Below are positions 5,762-11,858 of a DNA stretch of 21,961 nucleotides, in pieces. Numbering within the stretch: position 1 is the stretch's first letter; each line of letters opens with the position of its first letter. A model generated the notes under the pieces. That model was given only the letters and a program-made list of their open reading frames with translations. It ran no database searches and had not been told where the DNA came from. Position numbers and translations under genes: made by a program. This DNA comes from a virus. The DNA lies in IMG/VR virus record IMGVR_UViG_3300013108_000516, positions 1 through 21,961 of that record; one strand, 5' to 3'.

Positions 5762-6426
5762 TGAAAACCCAAGCAATTATTTACATTAGAGTATCTACAA
5801 ACAAACAAGATAACTCATTAGAGATGCAGAGGGATAAATGTGTCCTGTTCTGCAAAGAAAAAGATTATGAGGTAGTTGATATAATTATTGACGAAGACAT
5901 CTCAGGAGGCTCTAAAATATTCAAAAGACCAGGAGGTTCTGTCCTTAAGGAAAGAATCGACAACAAAGAGATAAACCACGTTGTATCATGGAAGCTTGAT
6001 CGTATATCCAGAAAAGTAATAGACGGTCTTACTTTTATTGACACACTTAATAAAGAAGGAATAGGAATGTCAATCCTAGACTTAAATGGTGAATCAATAG
6101 ATACCAATACAGCAACAGGAAAGTTCTTCATATCATTAATGCTATCTCTTAACGAAATGGAAAGAGGTATTATCTCTGAGAGAACGTCTACAATTCTTCA
6201 AAACAAAAAAAAGAACTTAGAAGTCTACAGCAGAAAAGCACCTTTTGGATTTAAAAAAAGAGGTAAAAAGCTTATCCCTGTGGAAAAAGATTTGGATAAG
6301 GTTAGGAAGGTTATCATGTTGCACCAGACACGCTCTAAGAGGAAGTTATCAATCGACCTAGTGTTAGGCTACAACATTGTAAGTAGAATCATTAGAGATA
6401 AGGATTTTTATAAAGACCATATATGA
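5761..6426 (+). CDS. Serine site-specific recombinase (resolvase/invertase superfamily)
   Basis: The 221-residue protein starts at ATG 5761; a TTG start at 5731 would add ten residues before the fold and is unlikely. It has YIRVSTNKQ with nucleophile Ser12, DxDISGG (44-50), the LDRISR motif (79-84) and the long helix E-rich segment NEMERGIISERT (131-142), all typical of the serine recombinase catalytic domain. The C-terminal part begins PFGFKKRGKKLIPVE (161-175), as in the 'recombinase' domain of larger serine enzymes, but only about 50 residues follow, enough for one small HTH (VSRIIRD). It could invert, resolve or integrate DNA. It is the only recombinase in the window, but serine enzymes are not known to recombine attC hairpins. 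Its TGA overlaps the next ATG. Confidence 0.9.
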   Translation: MKTQAIIYIRVSTNKQDNSLEMQRDKCVLFCKEKDYEVVDIIIDEDISGGSKIFKRPGGSVLKERIDNKEINHVVSWKLDRISRKVIDGLTFIDTLNKEGIGMSILDLNGESIDTNTATGKFFISLMLSLNEMERGIISERTSTILQNKKKNLEVYSRKAPFGFKKRGKKLIPVEKDLDKVRKVIMLHQTRSKRKLSIDLVLGYNIVSRIIRDKDFYKDHI

Positions 6427-6566
6427 AATTACAAGTAAGTTTGTTCCCTGGTAACTGCGTAATATGTAACCGTAAAATAACCACTATTTTTACGGTTTGC
6501 TCTGTGGAGTGTCAAAAAAAGCTAAACGAAAGAGATAAAAAAATAAAAAGTAATAACGAAAATTAA
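6423..6566 (+). CDS. Small Cys-rich protein, 47 aa
   Basis: Starts at ATG 6423, overlapping the recombinase stop (ATGA). It has CVIC (12-15) and CSVEC (26-30), a spacing that can bind one zinc ion, then a highly charged tail rich in Lys, Glu and Asn. The N-terminal MKLQVSLFPGNCVIC pattern suggests a short treble-clef or ribbon. Function is unknown; the overlap implies translation coupled to the recombinase. Confidence 0.55.
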   Translation: MKLQVSLFPGNCVICNRKITTIFTVCSVECQKKLNERDKKIKSNNEN

Positions 6567-6572
6567 ATTAAA

Positions 6573-6827
6573 ATGACGGATATAGATTTATCATTTAAAG
6601 GAATAGAGTACACATTTACAGATGTGGAAATAGAAGAAAGCTGCCCTGGGGATTATTACACCCCTCCATACGAAGGTGGTGTGATAGGGTACAATAAAGT
6701 TTTAACCTGTTTAAGACCTTTAAGCCCACCAGTTGATGTTACTGAGATGTTTGAGTCACTAACAGATAACGATGATATTTTAGAGCAGCTAAACGAAAGA
6801 GTGAAAGATATGTACGATGATTTTTAA
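6573..6827 (+). CDS. Hypothetical acidic protein, 84 aa
   Basis: A strongly acidic small protein. The first half is likely beta-rich (FKGIEYTFTDVEIEESCPGD) and the C-terminal third is helical and acidic (TDNDDILEQLNERVKDMYDDF). There is no signal peptide or membrane helix. It follows the Cys-rich gene by 6 bases and precedes the GroES-like gene by 16. I do not recognise it. The acidic charge could suit DNA mimicry, but this is speculation. Confidence 0.65.
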   Translation: MTDIDLSFKGIEYTFTDVEIEESCPGDYYTPPYEGGVIGYNKVLTCLRPLSPPVDVTEMFESLTDNDDILEQLNERVKDMYDDF

Positions 6828-6843
6828 CTTTATAAAAAATTAA

Positions 6844-7491
6844 ATGATATACGTAAAAGATTATATGCTTGTTGATATTGACCTAAAACAGCATTTGAAA
6901 AAAACCATAAAATTAGGAGAAAAAGAAGTAGAGCTTTACATGGATACAATATTCTCCAGAATGGAAGAAGACGGCACAGCTCCTTTAGATCCTTCTTTGA
7001 TACCTCACAAGGGGACGGTAGTAGGAAAACCAAGAGGACTTAGTAGTGTGGTTAAGAAAGACCAAATAACTCTGGATGAAATAGATGAAGGTGATGTTGT
7101 TTACTTTCATCATCATGTGGTGAATTTTGAGAGAAGAACAGAAGACGGTAAGTTTTTCTTTCGGTTCTTCAGGGATATGATTGCTAAGTATGCTACTAGC
7201 TCATATTGTAAAATCGTAGACGGAGAGATAATCCCAATACACAAGTGGTCCATTTGTAAGAAGTATAAAAACATATTTCAATCCACCACATTAATAATTC
7301 CAGACTACCTTAAGAATAAAAAAACAGAAGATTTATTAGAGGTGGTTGCTCCTTCAAGGTTTATTGCTGATGAAGTTAGTAAGGGTGATGTGATTGTCGT
7401 TAAACCTCTGGGTGCTGTTGATCTTAAGATAGAAGGTGAAGATTATGTGGTTATTCATGAAGATGATATTTTTGGTGTTCAGACTTGTTAA
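6844..7491 (+). CDS. Tandem GroES-like (co-chaperonin-like) protein
   Basis: A 215-residue protein whose C-terminal half ends with GDVIVVKPLGAVDLKIEGED and YVVIHEDDIFGV (181-212). This matches the end of GroES-type proteins (GD-v-v-f ... k-i-dgeeY-l-i-eeDIlav). The N-terminal half has its own GDVVYFHHHVV (83-93) and YCKIVDGEIIPIHKWSI (121-137), which align with the same strands. The protein therefore looks like two GroES folds in one chain, about twice the normal 97 residues. GroES forms the lid of the GroEL folding cage; phages such as T4 carry their own lid protein to fold capsid proteins. The mobile-loop sequence is not obvious. The stop codon lies inside the opening box of attC-like site 4. 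Confidence 0.55.
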   Translation: MIYVKDYMLVDIDLKQHLKKTIKLGEKEVELYMDTIFSRMEEDGTAPLDPSLIPHKGTVVGKPRGLSSVVKKDQITLDEIDEGDVVYFHHHVVNFERRTEDGKFFFRFFRDMIAKYATSSYCKIVDGEIIPIHKWSICKKYKNIFQSTTLIIPDYLKNKKTEDLLEVVAPSRFIADEVSKGDVIVVKPLGAVDLKIEGEDYVVIHEDDIFGVQTC

Positions 7492-7538
7492 CGCTAAATG
7501 TAAAAAGCGTTTTAATGATTTTTAAATAATGTTATAAA
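7485..7538 (+). other. attC-like site 4 (left edge of second cassette array)
   Basis: TTGTTAAC (7485-7492, overlapping the GroES-like stop) opens the site and GTTATAAA (7531-7538) closes it; they match only at TAAC/GTTA. Between them AACGCT pairs with AGCGTT, followed by the CGTTTTAATG block shared with sites 1 and 5. Box-to-box spacing is identical to site 5. The predicted crossover is after G7531. Confidence 0.55.
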
Positions 7539-7550
7539 CAGTTGAATATT

Positions 7551-7730
7551 ATGGAACAATGGGAAAAGCCTTGCTATGGTACTTTGCGTATTACCAATAC
7601 TAAAACACTTGAAAAATGGAAGGTTAACGGAGATTATGATAAGTTAATAAAAGAAGGGTATATATACGCAAAGGGTTGTGGGAGGTTTAGAAAGTTTGTA
7701 TGTAATTGTTCAAAATGCAGAAAAGCGTAA
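7551..7730 (+). CDS. Hypothetical Cys-containing cassette protein, 59 aa
   Basis: Start chosen at ATG 7551; an in-frame TTG at 7542 would add three residues. The basic protein has CNCSKC near its C-terminus (50-55) with other Cys at positions 8 and 43, suggesting a metal site. The central part (TLEKWKVNGDYDKLIKEGYI) looks helical. It is the only gene of cassette A. No family is recognised. Confidence 0.55.
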   Translation: MEQWEKPCYGTLRITNTKTLEKWKVNGDYDKLIKEGYIYAKGCGRFRKFVCNCSKCRKA

Positions 7731-7743
7731 TAATATTTTATTG

Positions 7744-7797
7744 TTTATAACGGTATAAGTAAATACCGTTTTAATGGAATTTAATTAATGTTATAAA
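7744..7797 (+). other. attC-like site 5 (between cassettes A and B)
   Basis: TTTATAAC (7744-7751) and GTTATAAA (7790-7797) are exact reverse complements. Directly inside, AACGGTAT pairs perfectly with ATACCGTT around a 6-base loop, followed by TTTTAATG. It aligns without gaps with site 4. The predicted crossover is after G7790. Alone it could be read as a terminator hairpin, but the paired outer boxes and repeat layout argue for more. Confidence 0.6.
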
Positions 7798-7810
7798 TTG
7801 AAATTACGAT

Positions 7811-7987
7811 TTGATACTACAACCACCAAAAACAATACAAGACTTTGAGAATATTGAGAAATCAATTTTGGAATTAATGGATAATCCGTATACTGATAAA
7901 CAAATGTATATTAGTTTGAAATGTAGACTAAAAAAGTGTAAGGAAAAAATTGAAGAGTTAAAAAAGGAAAGTAATTTTTGTTTATAA
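7811..7987 (+). CDS. Hypothetical cassette protein, 58 aa (TTG start)
   Basis: The frame opens just after an in-frame TGA and the first usable start is TTG 7811. The protein is charged and helical, ending in a coiled-coil-like stretch (KKCKEKIEELKKESNFCL). It is the only frame that fills cassette B. Its TAA stop lies inside the opening box of site 6, which is common for cassette genes. No family is recognised. The internal ATG codons (for example within ELMDNP) would leave less than 40 residues. Confidence 0.5.
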   Translation: MILQPPKTIQDFENIEKSILELMDNPYTDKQMYISLKCRLKKCKEKIEELKKESNFCL

Positions 7988-8049
7988 CGCCCTTGTAAAC
8001 GAGCTTGAGCGACTACCGAGGAACGAGGTTGCGTTTACAACCTGTTAAT
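7981..8049 (+). other. attC-like site 6 (right edge of second array)
   Basis: TTTATAAC (7981-7988) opens the site and GTTAAT (8044-8049) closes it, matching only at TAAC/GTTA. The stem TTGTAAACG / CGTTTACAA is followed by unpaired bases on the right arm, then a second stem through AGCTTGAGCGAC and CGAGGAACGAG. The 53-base core has the same length as site 3 and shares the TGAGCTTG.GCGACT..CGAGG.ACGAG pattern. The predicted crossover is after G8044. Confidence 0.7.
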
Positions 8050-8062
8050 TTTTATAAAAAAT

Positions 8063-8410
8063 ATGAGAACATTAATTTTAGATAAAGAAGGAAATGCGGT
8101 TATCACAACCAATGATAAGTTTGACAAAATAACTATTATGGTAGGTGAATATTACATCAAAGGATTACACATTCCTTCTAAGCAGTTCTCTATCGAAACA
8201 ATAGACTCTATTAAAGCAGTCAGGGACTATCTCAACAGTGTAATAACTAAAGGAGAGAAGATTGCACAATTAGAAAAAGAACACAAAAACCTAAGCGAGC
8301 AGTACCTTGTAAAAAAGGATGAAAAGCTTTACCAAAAGATAAAACAGATTAAATCTGAATTTATTAAATTGAGAGGTAAAACTGCTAGTAATGGAAAAAT
8401 ACACATATAA
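8063..8410 (+). CDS. Hypothetical protein with C-terminal coiled coil, 115 aa
   Basis: The first 60 residues look beta-rich (MRTLILDKEGNAVITTNDKF and following). Residues about 65-105 are a heptad-like charged helix (IAQLEKEHKNLSEQYLVKKD), so an oligomer or a structural role is possible. No enzyme motif is seen. The ATG follows the array edge by 14 bases. The end overlaps the next gene by 20 bases. Confidence 0.65.
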   Translation: MRTLILDKEGNAVITTNDKFDKITIMVGEYYIKGLHIPSKQFSIETIDSIKAVRDYLNSVITKGEKIAQLEKEHKNLSEQYLVKKDEKLYQKIKQIKSEFIKLRGKTASNGKIHI

Positions 8411-8543
8411 GATCGGAAGGTCTTTGGCTATAGAAGAAGGCTACGAAGATGGAGAGCTTACCTGGAGCCAAATGATGCCAATAAACGTCATGCTAGACAT
8501 ACTCCTTTTAGACTTTATGGAGGAACTTTCACAAAATAATTAA
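8391..8543 (+). CDS. Small hypothetical protein, 50 aa
   Basis: Starts inside the end of the preceding gene (ATG 8391, 20-base overlap). The first part is mixed (MEKYTYKIGRSLAIEEGYED), then an amphipathic helix (NVMLDILLLDFMEELSQ). The pattern 'lai.eGYedG.lTwsqmm' is reminiscent of small phage proteins of unknown role. The overlap and codon quality support coding. Confidence 0.55.
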   Translation: MEKYTYKIGRSLAIEEGYEDGELTWSQMMPINVMLDILLLDFMEELSQNN

Positions 8544-8548
8544 ATTTA

Positions 8549-8581
8549 TTTTGTCATTACAAAAGTAATGACTTAAATTAG
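8549..8581 (+). promoter_or_regulatory. Putative promoter with internal palindromic operator
   Basis: TTTTG (8549-8553) and TAAATTAG (8574-8581, consensus TAnnTTTG with one mismatch) are separated by 20 bases, within the range known for Bacteroidetes promoters. Between them lies a perfect palindrome, GTCATTAC (8553-8560) and GTAATGAC (8565-8572), with a 4-base AAAA spacer: a good operator shape. The 15-base left part is repeated at 5729. About 80 bases separate it from the next gene at 8664; I see nothing else in 8582-8663. Confidence 0.45.
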
Positions 8582-8663
8582 CTTCTTAAACAAAATTCAA
8601 ATATTTTGGAAGCAAATAACTATATCCTAACCTAATAAAAATCAGCCTAATATATAAATAATT

Positions 8664-8789
8664 ATGAAAAAGAAATCAACAGCATGGATAATCTTATTGC
8701 TAATGTTTAACTCTTGTTTATACTACATAGAAAGAGCGTTTCTGTACATAATCAAACTGTTTATAGATGACTCCAAAAGAAGAAGCTAA
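8664..8789 (+). CDS. Small membrane or lipoprotein-like peptide, 41 aa
   Basis: It begins MKKKSTAW followed by a hydrophobic stretch (IILLLMFNSCLYY), with Cys18 where a lipobox cysteine could be (FNSC), then a second hydrophobic helix and a basic end. It could be a single-pass membrane peptide or a tiny lipoprotein. Its 3' end overlaps the next gene by 23 bases in another frame. Confidence 0.45.
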   Translation: MKKKSTAWIILLLMFNSCLYYIERAFLYIIKLFIDDSKRRS

Positions 8790-9018
8790 CAATCTTATCA
8801 AAGAGGTTATGGAAGTAAAAGGAATAAGCATAAATAAAAAAGAAGCTATTCACTTATCTATATTCTTAACCGACAAAATATTAAATGAGTACGAAAAACG
8901 ATTTAAAAATATCACTAAGTCTGAAAATGTAGCTAGGGTTGTTTTGTCTACTCACTGGAACAGAGTAAATCTAAACTTAAATAAAATATTAAAAGCCTAT
9001 ACAGATGAAGAAATATAA
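8767..9018 (+). CDS. Hypothetical helical protein, 83 aa
   Basis: An almost entirely helical protein with the phrase MTPKEEANNLIKEVMEVKGI at its start; similar openings ('TPKEEAxxLi') are common in small phage proteins of unknown role. No signal or membrane segment is seen. Its ATG lies in the previous gene and its end overlaps the next start at 9005. The triple overlap implies translational coupling. Confidence 0.7.
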   Translation: MTPKEEANNLIKEVMEVKGISINKKEAIHLSIFLTDKILNEYEKRFKNITKSENVARVVLSTHWNRVNLNLNKILKAYTDEEI

Positions 9019-9178
9019 CTTTGCGTATAAACCCCTAGAAAGAACTGGTAGAAAAGAAATAATATCAGTATTAAGAACAGGAGAAATAGACCTGTATTAT
9101 TTTTACCCTCAGACTAACGAAAAAGAATTTATCAAAACAGTAAAAGTAAAAGACAAACAAAATGACGATGATCATTAA
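9005..9178 (+). CDS. Small hypothetical protein, 57 aa
   Basis: ATG 9005 overlaps the upstream gene by 14 bases. The protein is charged, with a beta-like middle (GEIDLYYFYPQTNEKEF) and an acidic tail DDDH. It is the last phage-type gene before the PII-Amt operon, whose promoter-like element begins about 5 bases after this stop codon. Confidence 0.55.
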   Translation: MKKYNFAYKPLERTGRKEIISVLRTGEIDLYYFYPQTNEKEFIKTVKVKDKQNDDDH

Positions 9179-9183
9179 TAGAT

Positions 9184-9220
9184 TTTGTCAAAAAACCAAA
9201 GAGGTTTTAGTTTAACTTTG
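9184..9220 (+). promoter_or_regulatory. Promoter of the PII-Amt-porin operon
   Basis: TAACTTTG at 9213-9220 is an exact match to the Bacteroidetes -7 box TAnnTTTG. TTTG at 9184-9187 is a candidate -33 box, but the 25-base gap is longer than usual. The position, 33 bases ahead of the PII start and right after a phage gene, supports a dedicated promoter. No NtrC-type or other nitrogen-control site is recognised. Confidence 0.55.
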
Positions 9221-9252
9221 CATTTTTAATTTTTAACCAATAAATAATCGCT

Positions 9253-9591
9253 ATGAAAAAGGTGGATTGCATCATCAGAAAAGCTCAATTTGATGAGGTG
9301 AAATCGGCTCTATTGGCAGTTAAGGTAACTTTCTTTAGTTATTGGGACTGTACAGGAGTTGGTAACGAGCAGCTCGATAGGAAGTATCGAGGTATTCCAT
9401 ATTCTACTTCTGAAATTCAGAGGAGGTATCTTTCAATCGTCGTTAGTGACGAGTTTTTAGAAAGGACAATTAACGCTATTCTTGATTCTGCCTACACAGG
9501 AGAAGTCGGAGATGGTAAAATTTTTGTCAGCGATGTGCAGGAAGCATATCGAATCCGAACCAAAGAAAGAGGTAATCAAACACTTAATTAG
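9253..9591 (+). CDS. glnK: Nitrogen regulatory protein PII (GlnK type)
   Basis: A 112-residue protein of standard PII length. It shows the ATP-site pattern TGVGNEQ (34-40), a T-loop with RGIPYSTSEIQRRY where Tyr50 lies at the place of the uridylylated Tyr51, the B-loop signature TGEVGDGKIFV (82-92), and the C-terminal IRTKERG (101-107). PII proteins are trimers that sense ATP/ADP and 2-oxoglutarate and block AmtB when nitrogen is ample. The T-loop sequence and the phrase VTFFSYWDCTGVGNE are, from memory, typical of flavobacterial PII rather than enterobacterial GlnK. The gene lies 8 bases before amtB, the usual glnK-amtB order. Finding it between phage genes suggests acquisition from a flavobacterial host. 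Confidence 0.93.
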   Translation: MKKVDCIIRKAQFDEVKSALLAVKVTFFSYWDCTGVGNEQLDRKYRGIPYSTSEIQRRYLSIVVSDEFLERTINAILDSAYTGEVGDGKIFVSDVQEAYRIRTKERGNQTLN

Positions 9592-9599
9592 AAGAAGAA

Positions 9600-10829
9600 A
9601 TGGAAATGTTAACAGTAAATAACCTGTGGATGATGGTCTGTACAGGTTTGGTGTTCTTTATGCACTTAGGATTTAGCTTGTTGGAGATAGGACTGACAAG
9701 ACAAAAAAATACCATCAACATCCTATTCAAAAATATCTTCATTATTTGTATGGGGCTTTTGGTCTACTACATAGGAGGGTTCAATCTCATGTATCCAGGT
9801 TTTGAAGATGGTAGCATGGGAGTTCTTAAGTTTGCAGGTTTCGGAATTGATGCTCCTGTAAATGGAATGACTGCCGATTATGCTGACGGTGGCTACACTT
9901 GGTGGACAGACTTTTTGTTCCAAGGTATGTTCGCTGCAACCGCTGCTACAATTGTCTCAGGAGCAGTAGCTGAAAGAATTAAGCTTAGTAGCTTTATGAT
10001 TTTCAGCGTTATCTATGTAGGGCTTGTATACCCTATAGTAGGTAGCTGGAAGTGGGGTGGTGGATTCCTTGATAATATGGGATTCTATGACTTCGCTGGA
10101 AGTACTCTTGTTCACTCTGTTGGTGGATGGGCGGCATTAGTGGCTGTATGGCTACTTGGTGCTAGACTAGGTAAGTTTAAAGAGGGTAAATCTTTTGCTA
10201 TTCTAGGACACAATATTCCTTTTGCTACGGCAGGAGTATTAATCTTGTGGCTAGGTTGGTTTGGATTTAACGGAGGTTCTGTTTTAAGTGCTGACGCTGC
10301 ATTAACTTCTTTAACTCTTGTTACCACTTGTCTTGCGGCAGCAGCAGGAGGTTTTGGAGCTGCTATTACATCTTATCTTAAGAATAAGACATTAGACTTA
10401 ACAATGTTTCTTAACGGAATCTTAGGAGGACTTGTCGCTATTACGGCAGGTGCTGACCAAATGAGTCCAAACGAATCTGTTGTTGTAGGTCTTATTGGAG
10501 GTATTATAGTAGTCTTTGCGGTTGCTCTGTTAGACAAACTTAAACTAGATGATCCAGTAGGTGCTATCGCTGTTCACCTTGGATGTGGAATATGGGGAAC
10601 ATTAGCAGTAGGAATCTTCGGAGAATTAGCTAGTGGTAGTCAATTTCTTACACAGCTTATAGGGGTTGCCGTAATCGGAGCTTTCTGTCTAATTAGTTCT
10701 TTCTTAATTCTATTTACCATAAAGAAAATTATGGGACTTAGAGTTCCAAAAAGAGAAGAACTTGAAGGACTAGACAGTGCCGAGCATGGCATGAGTGCTT
10801 ATCCAGATTTCAGATTAAATCAACATTAA
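9600..10829 (+). CDS. amtB: Ammonium channel AmtB
   Basis: A 409-residue integral membrane protein with about 11 hydrophobic segments and the Amt signature YDFAGSTLVHSVGG (163-176). Asp164 and His172 correspond to the substrate-site Asp160 and pore His168 of E. coli AmtB, and His326 (AVHLGCG) to the second pore His318. The cytoplasmic tail GLRVPKREELEGLDSAEHG is intact and close to the region known to bind GlnK. It conducts ammonium/ammonia across the inner membrane. All key parts are present and I see no frameshift, so it is likely functional. The start ATG 9600 follows a purine-rich AGAAGAAG; ATG 9606 is also possible. It is translated just after the PII gene, and a hairpin follows it. Confidence 0.95.
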   Translation: MEMLTVNNLWMMVCTGLVFFMHLGFSLLEIGLTRQKNTINILFKNIFIICMGLLVYYIGGFNLMYPGFEDGSMGVLKFAGFGIDAPVNGMTADYADGGYTWWTDFLFQGMFAATAATIVSGAVAERIKLSSFMIFSVIYVGLVYPIVGSWKWGGGFLDNMGFYDFAGSTLVHSVGGWAALVAVWLLGARLGKFKEGKSFAILGHNIPFATAGVLILWLGWFGFNGGSVLSADAALTSLTLVTTCLAAAAGGFGAAITSYLKNKTLDLTMFLNGILGGLVAITAGADQMSPNESVVVGLIGGIIVVFAVALLDKLKLDDPVGAIAVHLGCGIWGTLAVGIFGELASGSQFLTQLIGVAVIGAFCLISSFLILFTIKKIMGLRVPKREELEGLDSAEHGMSAYPDFRLNQH

Positions 10830-10835
10830 TAACAC

Positions 10836-10861
10836 AGGGGGCTAATCACCCCCTTAATTTT
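10836..10861 (+). terminator. Intercistronic hairpin / partial terminator after amtB
   Basis: AGGGGG (10836-10841) pairs with CCCCCT (10849-10854) around a 7-base loop, followed by TAATTTT. The GC stem is striking in AT-rich DNA. The tail is short in T, so it may lower rather than stop transcription into the porin gene, or protect the glnK-amtB transcript. Confidence 0.6.
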
Positions 10862-10867
10862 ACAAAA

Positions 10868-11857
10868 ATGAAAAAACTATTTACATTTATATTATTAGCT
10901 ACTACAATACTATCTTACGGTCAAGATAGCTTGAAGTCAAACCTTTCTTTAGAGGGAAGTGTAGACGTTTATTACAGAAGAAACCTTAGTACAGCAAAAA
11001 CAGATTTAGCTCCTGCTACATCGTTTGCTAACTTAAACGGTTTCAGTTTGGGTATGTTCAACCTTATTAGTTCTTACGATACAAAGAACACAGGTGTTGT
11101 TGCAGACTTAGTTTTTGGACCTAGAGGAGAAGACGCTGTTTTTCTATCTACTGGAAGTTCTAACATCATTAATCAGCTTTATGCTTATTGGGACGTTAGT
11201 AAAAGTGTGACCTTGACTATGGGTAACTTTAATACTTTCCTAGGATATGAAGTAATCAGTCCAACAGGGAACTTTAACTACTCTACATCCTATATGTTTA
11301 GCTACGGTCCATTCTCCCACTCTGGGTTAAAGGCAGACATTGCTTTGTCTGAAAACTTTACCGCTATGCTTGCTGTTTTAAACGCTACTGATGCAACGGA
11401 TTTCAACCCGTCTAATTTTAGTACGCTAGGTGCTGTGTTAGCATACAAGAATACGTATTTGAACTTCTTATTAGGAAAACAAGATCCTAGCTCTGAAGCT
11501 ACTTTTCAAGTTGACTTAACGGGAGGATATAATTTATCAGAAAAATTTTATTTAGGAATAAATTCTACATATAATGACACTGATGGCAACGGTTTTTATG
11601 GAGCAGCTTTGTATCCTCAATATTCTTTTGGTAAATTAACCGCAGGTTTAAGAGGTGAGTACTTCGCTGAAGTTGGAGACGGAGTTGGAGCAATTGGAGC
11701 AGACGCTAATGTTATAAACTTTACCACTACTTTGGATTATGCAATAGAGAATATGAATCTAAAGTTAGAGTATAGATTAGACAAAGCAAGTGAGCAAGTA
11801 TTTGAGCAAAAGGATAACCTGTCAAGCATAGTTTTGGCAGCAGTATACTCCTTTTAA
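10868..11857 (+). CDS. Outer-membrane beta-barrel porin-like protein
   Basis: A 329-residue protein with a signal peptide (MKKLFTFILLATTILSYG, cut near residue 18 before Q), many alternating amphipathic strands, aromatic belts (for example TLTMGNFNTFLGYEVI) and a C-terminal Phe (AAVYSF) as in outer-membrane barrels. It resembles the OmpL/BBP2-like porins that, from memory, sit next to amt and PII genes in many Bacteroidetes. A likely job is to let ammonium or another small solute pass the outer membrane to AmtB. It lies downstream of the hairpin after amtB and upstream of a strong terminator, so the three genes form one unit. The class is confident; the substrate is inferred. Confidence 0.85.
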   Translation: MKKLFTFILLATTILSYGQDSLKSNLSLEGSVDVYYRRNLSTAKTDLAPATSFANLNGFSLGMFNLISSYDTKNTGVVADLVFGPRGEDAVFLSTGSSNIINQLYAYWDVSKSVTLTMGNFNTFLGYEVISPTGNFNYSTSYMFSYGPFSHSGLKADIALSENFTAMLAVLNATDATDFNPSNFSTLGAVLAYKNTYLNFLLGKQDPSSEATFQVDLTGGYNLSEKFYLGINSTYNDTDGNGFYGAALYPQYSFGKLTAGLRGEYFAEVGDGVGAIGADANVINFTTTLDYAIENMNLKLEYRLDKASEQVFEQKDNLSSIVLAAVYSF

Positions 11858-11858
11858 A

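Larger units (their letters stand above)
7532..8044 (+). mobile_element. Two-cassette attC-bounded array (two small unknown genes)
   Basis: Cassette A is 7532-7790 and cassette B 7791-8044. Both begin TTATAAA, and both carry the closing-hairpin box TTTATAAC (7744-7751 and 7981-7988), exactly complementary to GTTATAAA. The array begins and ends with junction sites (4 and 6) that are not fully complementary, while the internal junction (site 5) is. Each cassette has one short gene in the same orientation. This repeats the layout of the array at 2132-3225 with a different box sequence, so the two arrays were not made by simple duplication. Confidence 0.6.

Noticed and set aside
1207-7492. GTTAACAA at 1207 as the missing left partner of TTGTTAAC at site 4 (7485-7492)
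   Set aside because: It would make a cassette of over 6 kb with many genes and lies inside a small gene; chance match of a short AT-rich palindrome.
7744-7780. Site 5 hairpin (and the similar one at 7491-7512) as ordinary intrinsic terminators
   Set aside because: The stems are followed by TTTTAATG rather than a T run, and they sit inside longer sites with paired outer boxes and fixed spacing. A terminator side function is still possible.
9253-11857. PII-Amt-porin block as host chromosome beyond a prophage end
   Set aside because: Phage-like small genes and replication genes continue on both sides on the same strand, and no attachment-site-like repeat flanks the block. A chimeric assembly cannot be excluded from sequence alone.
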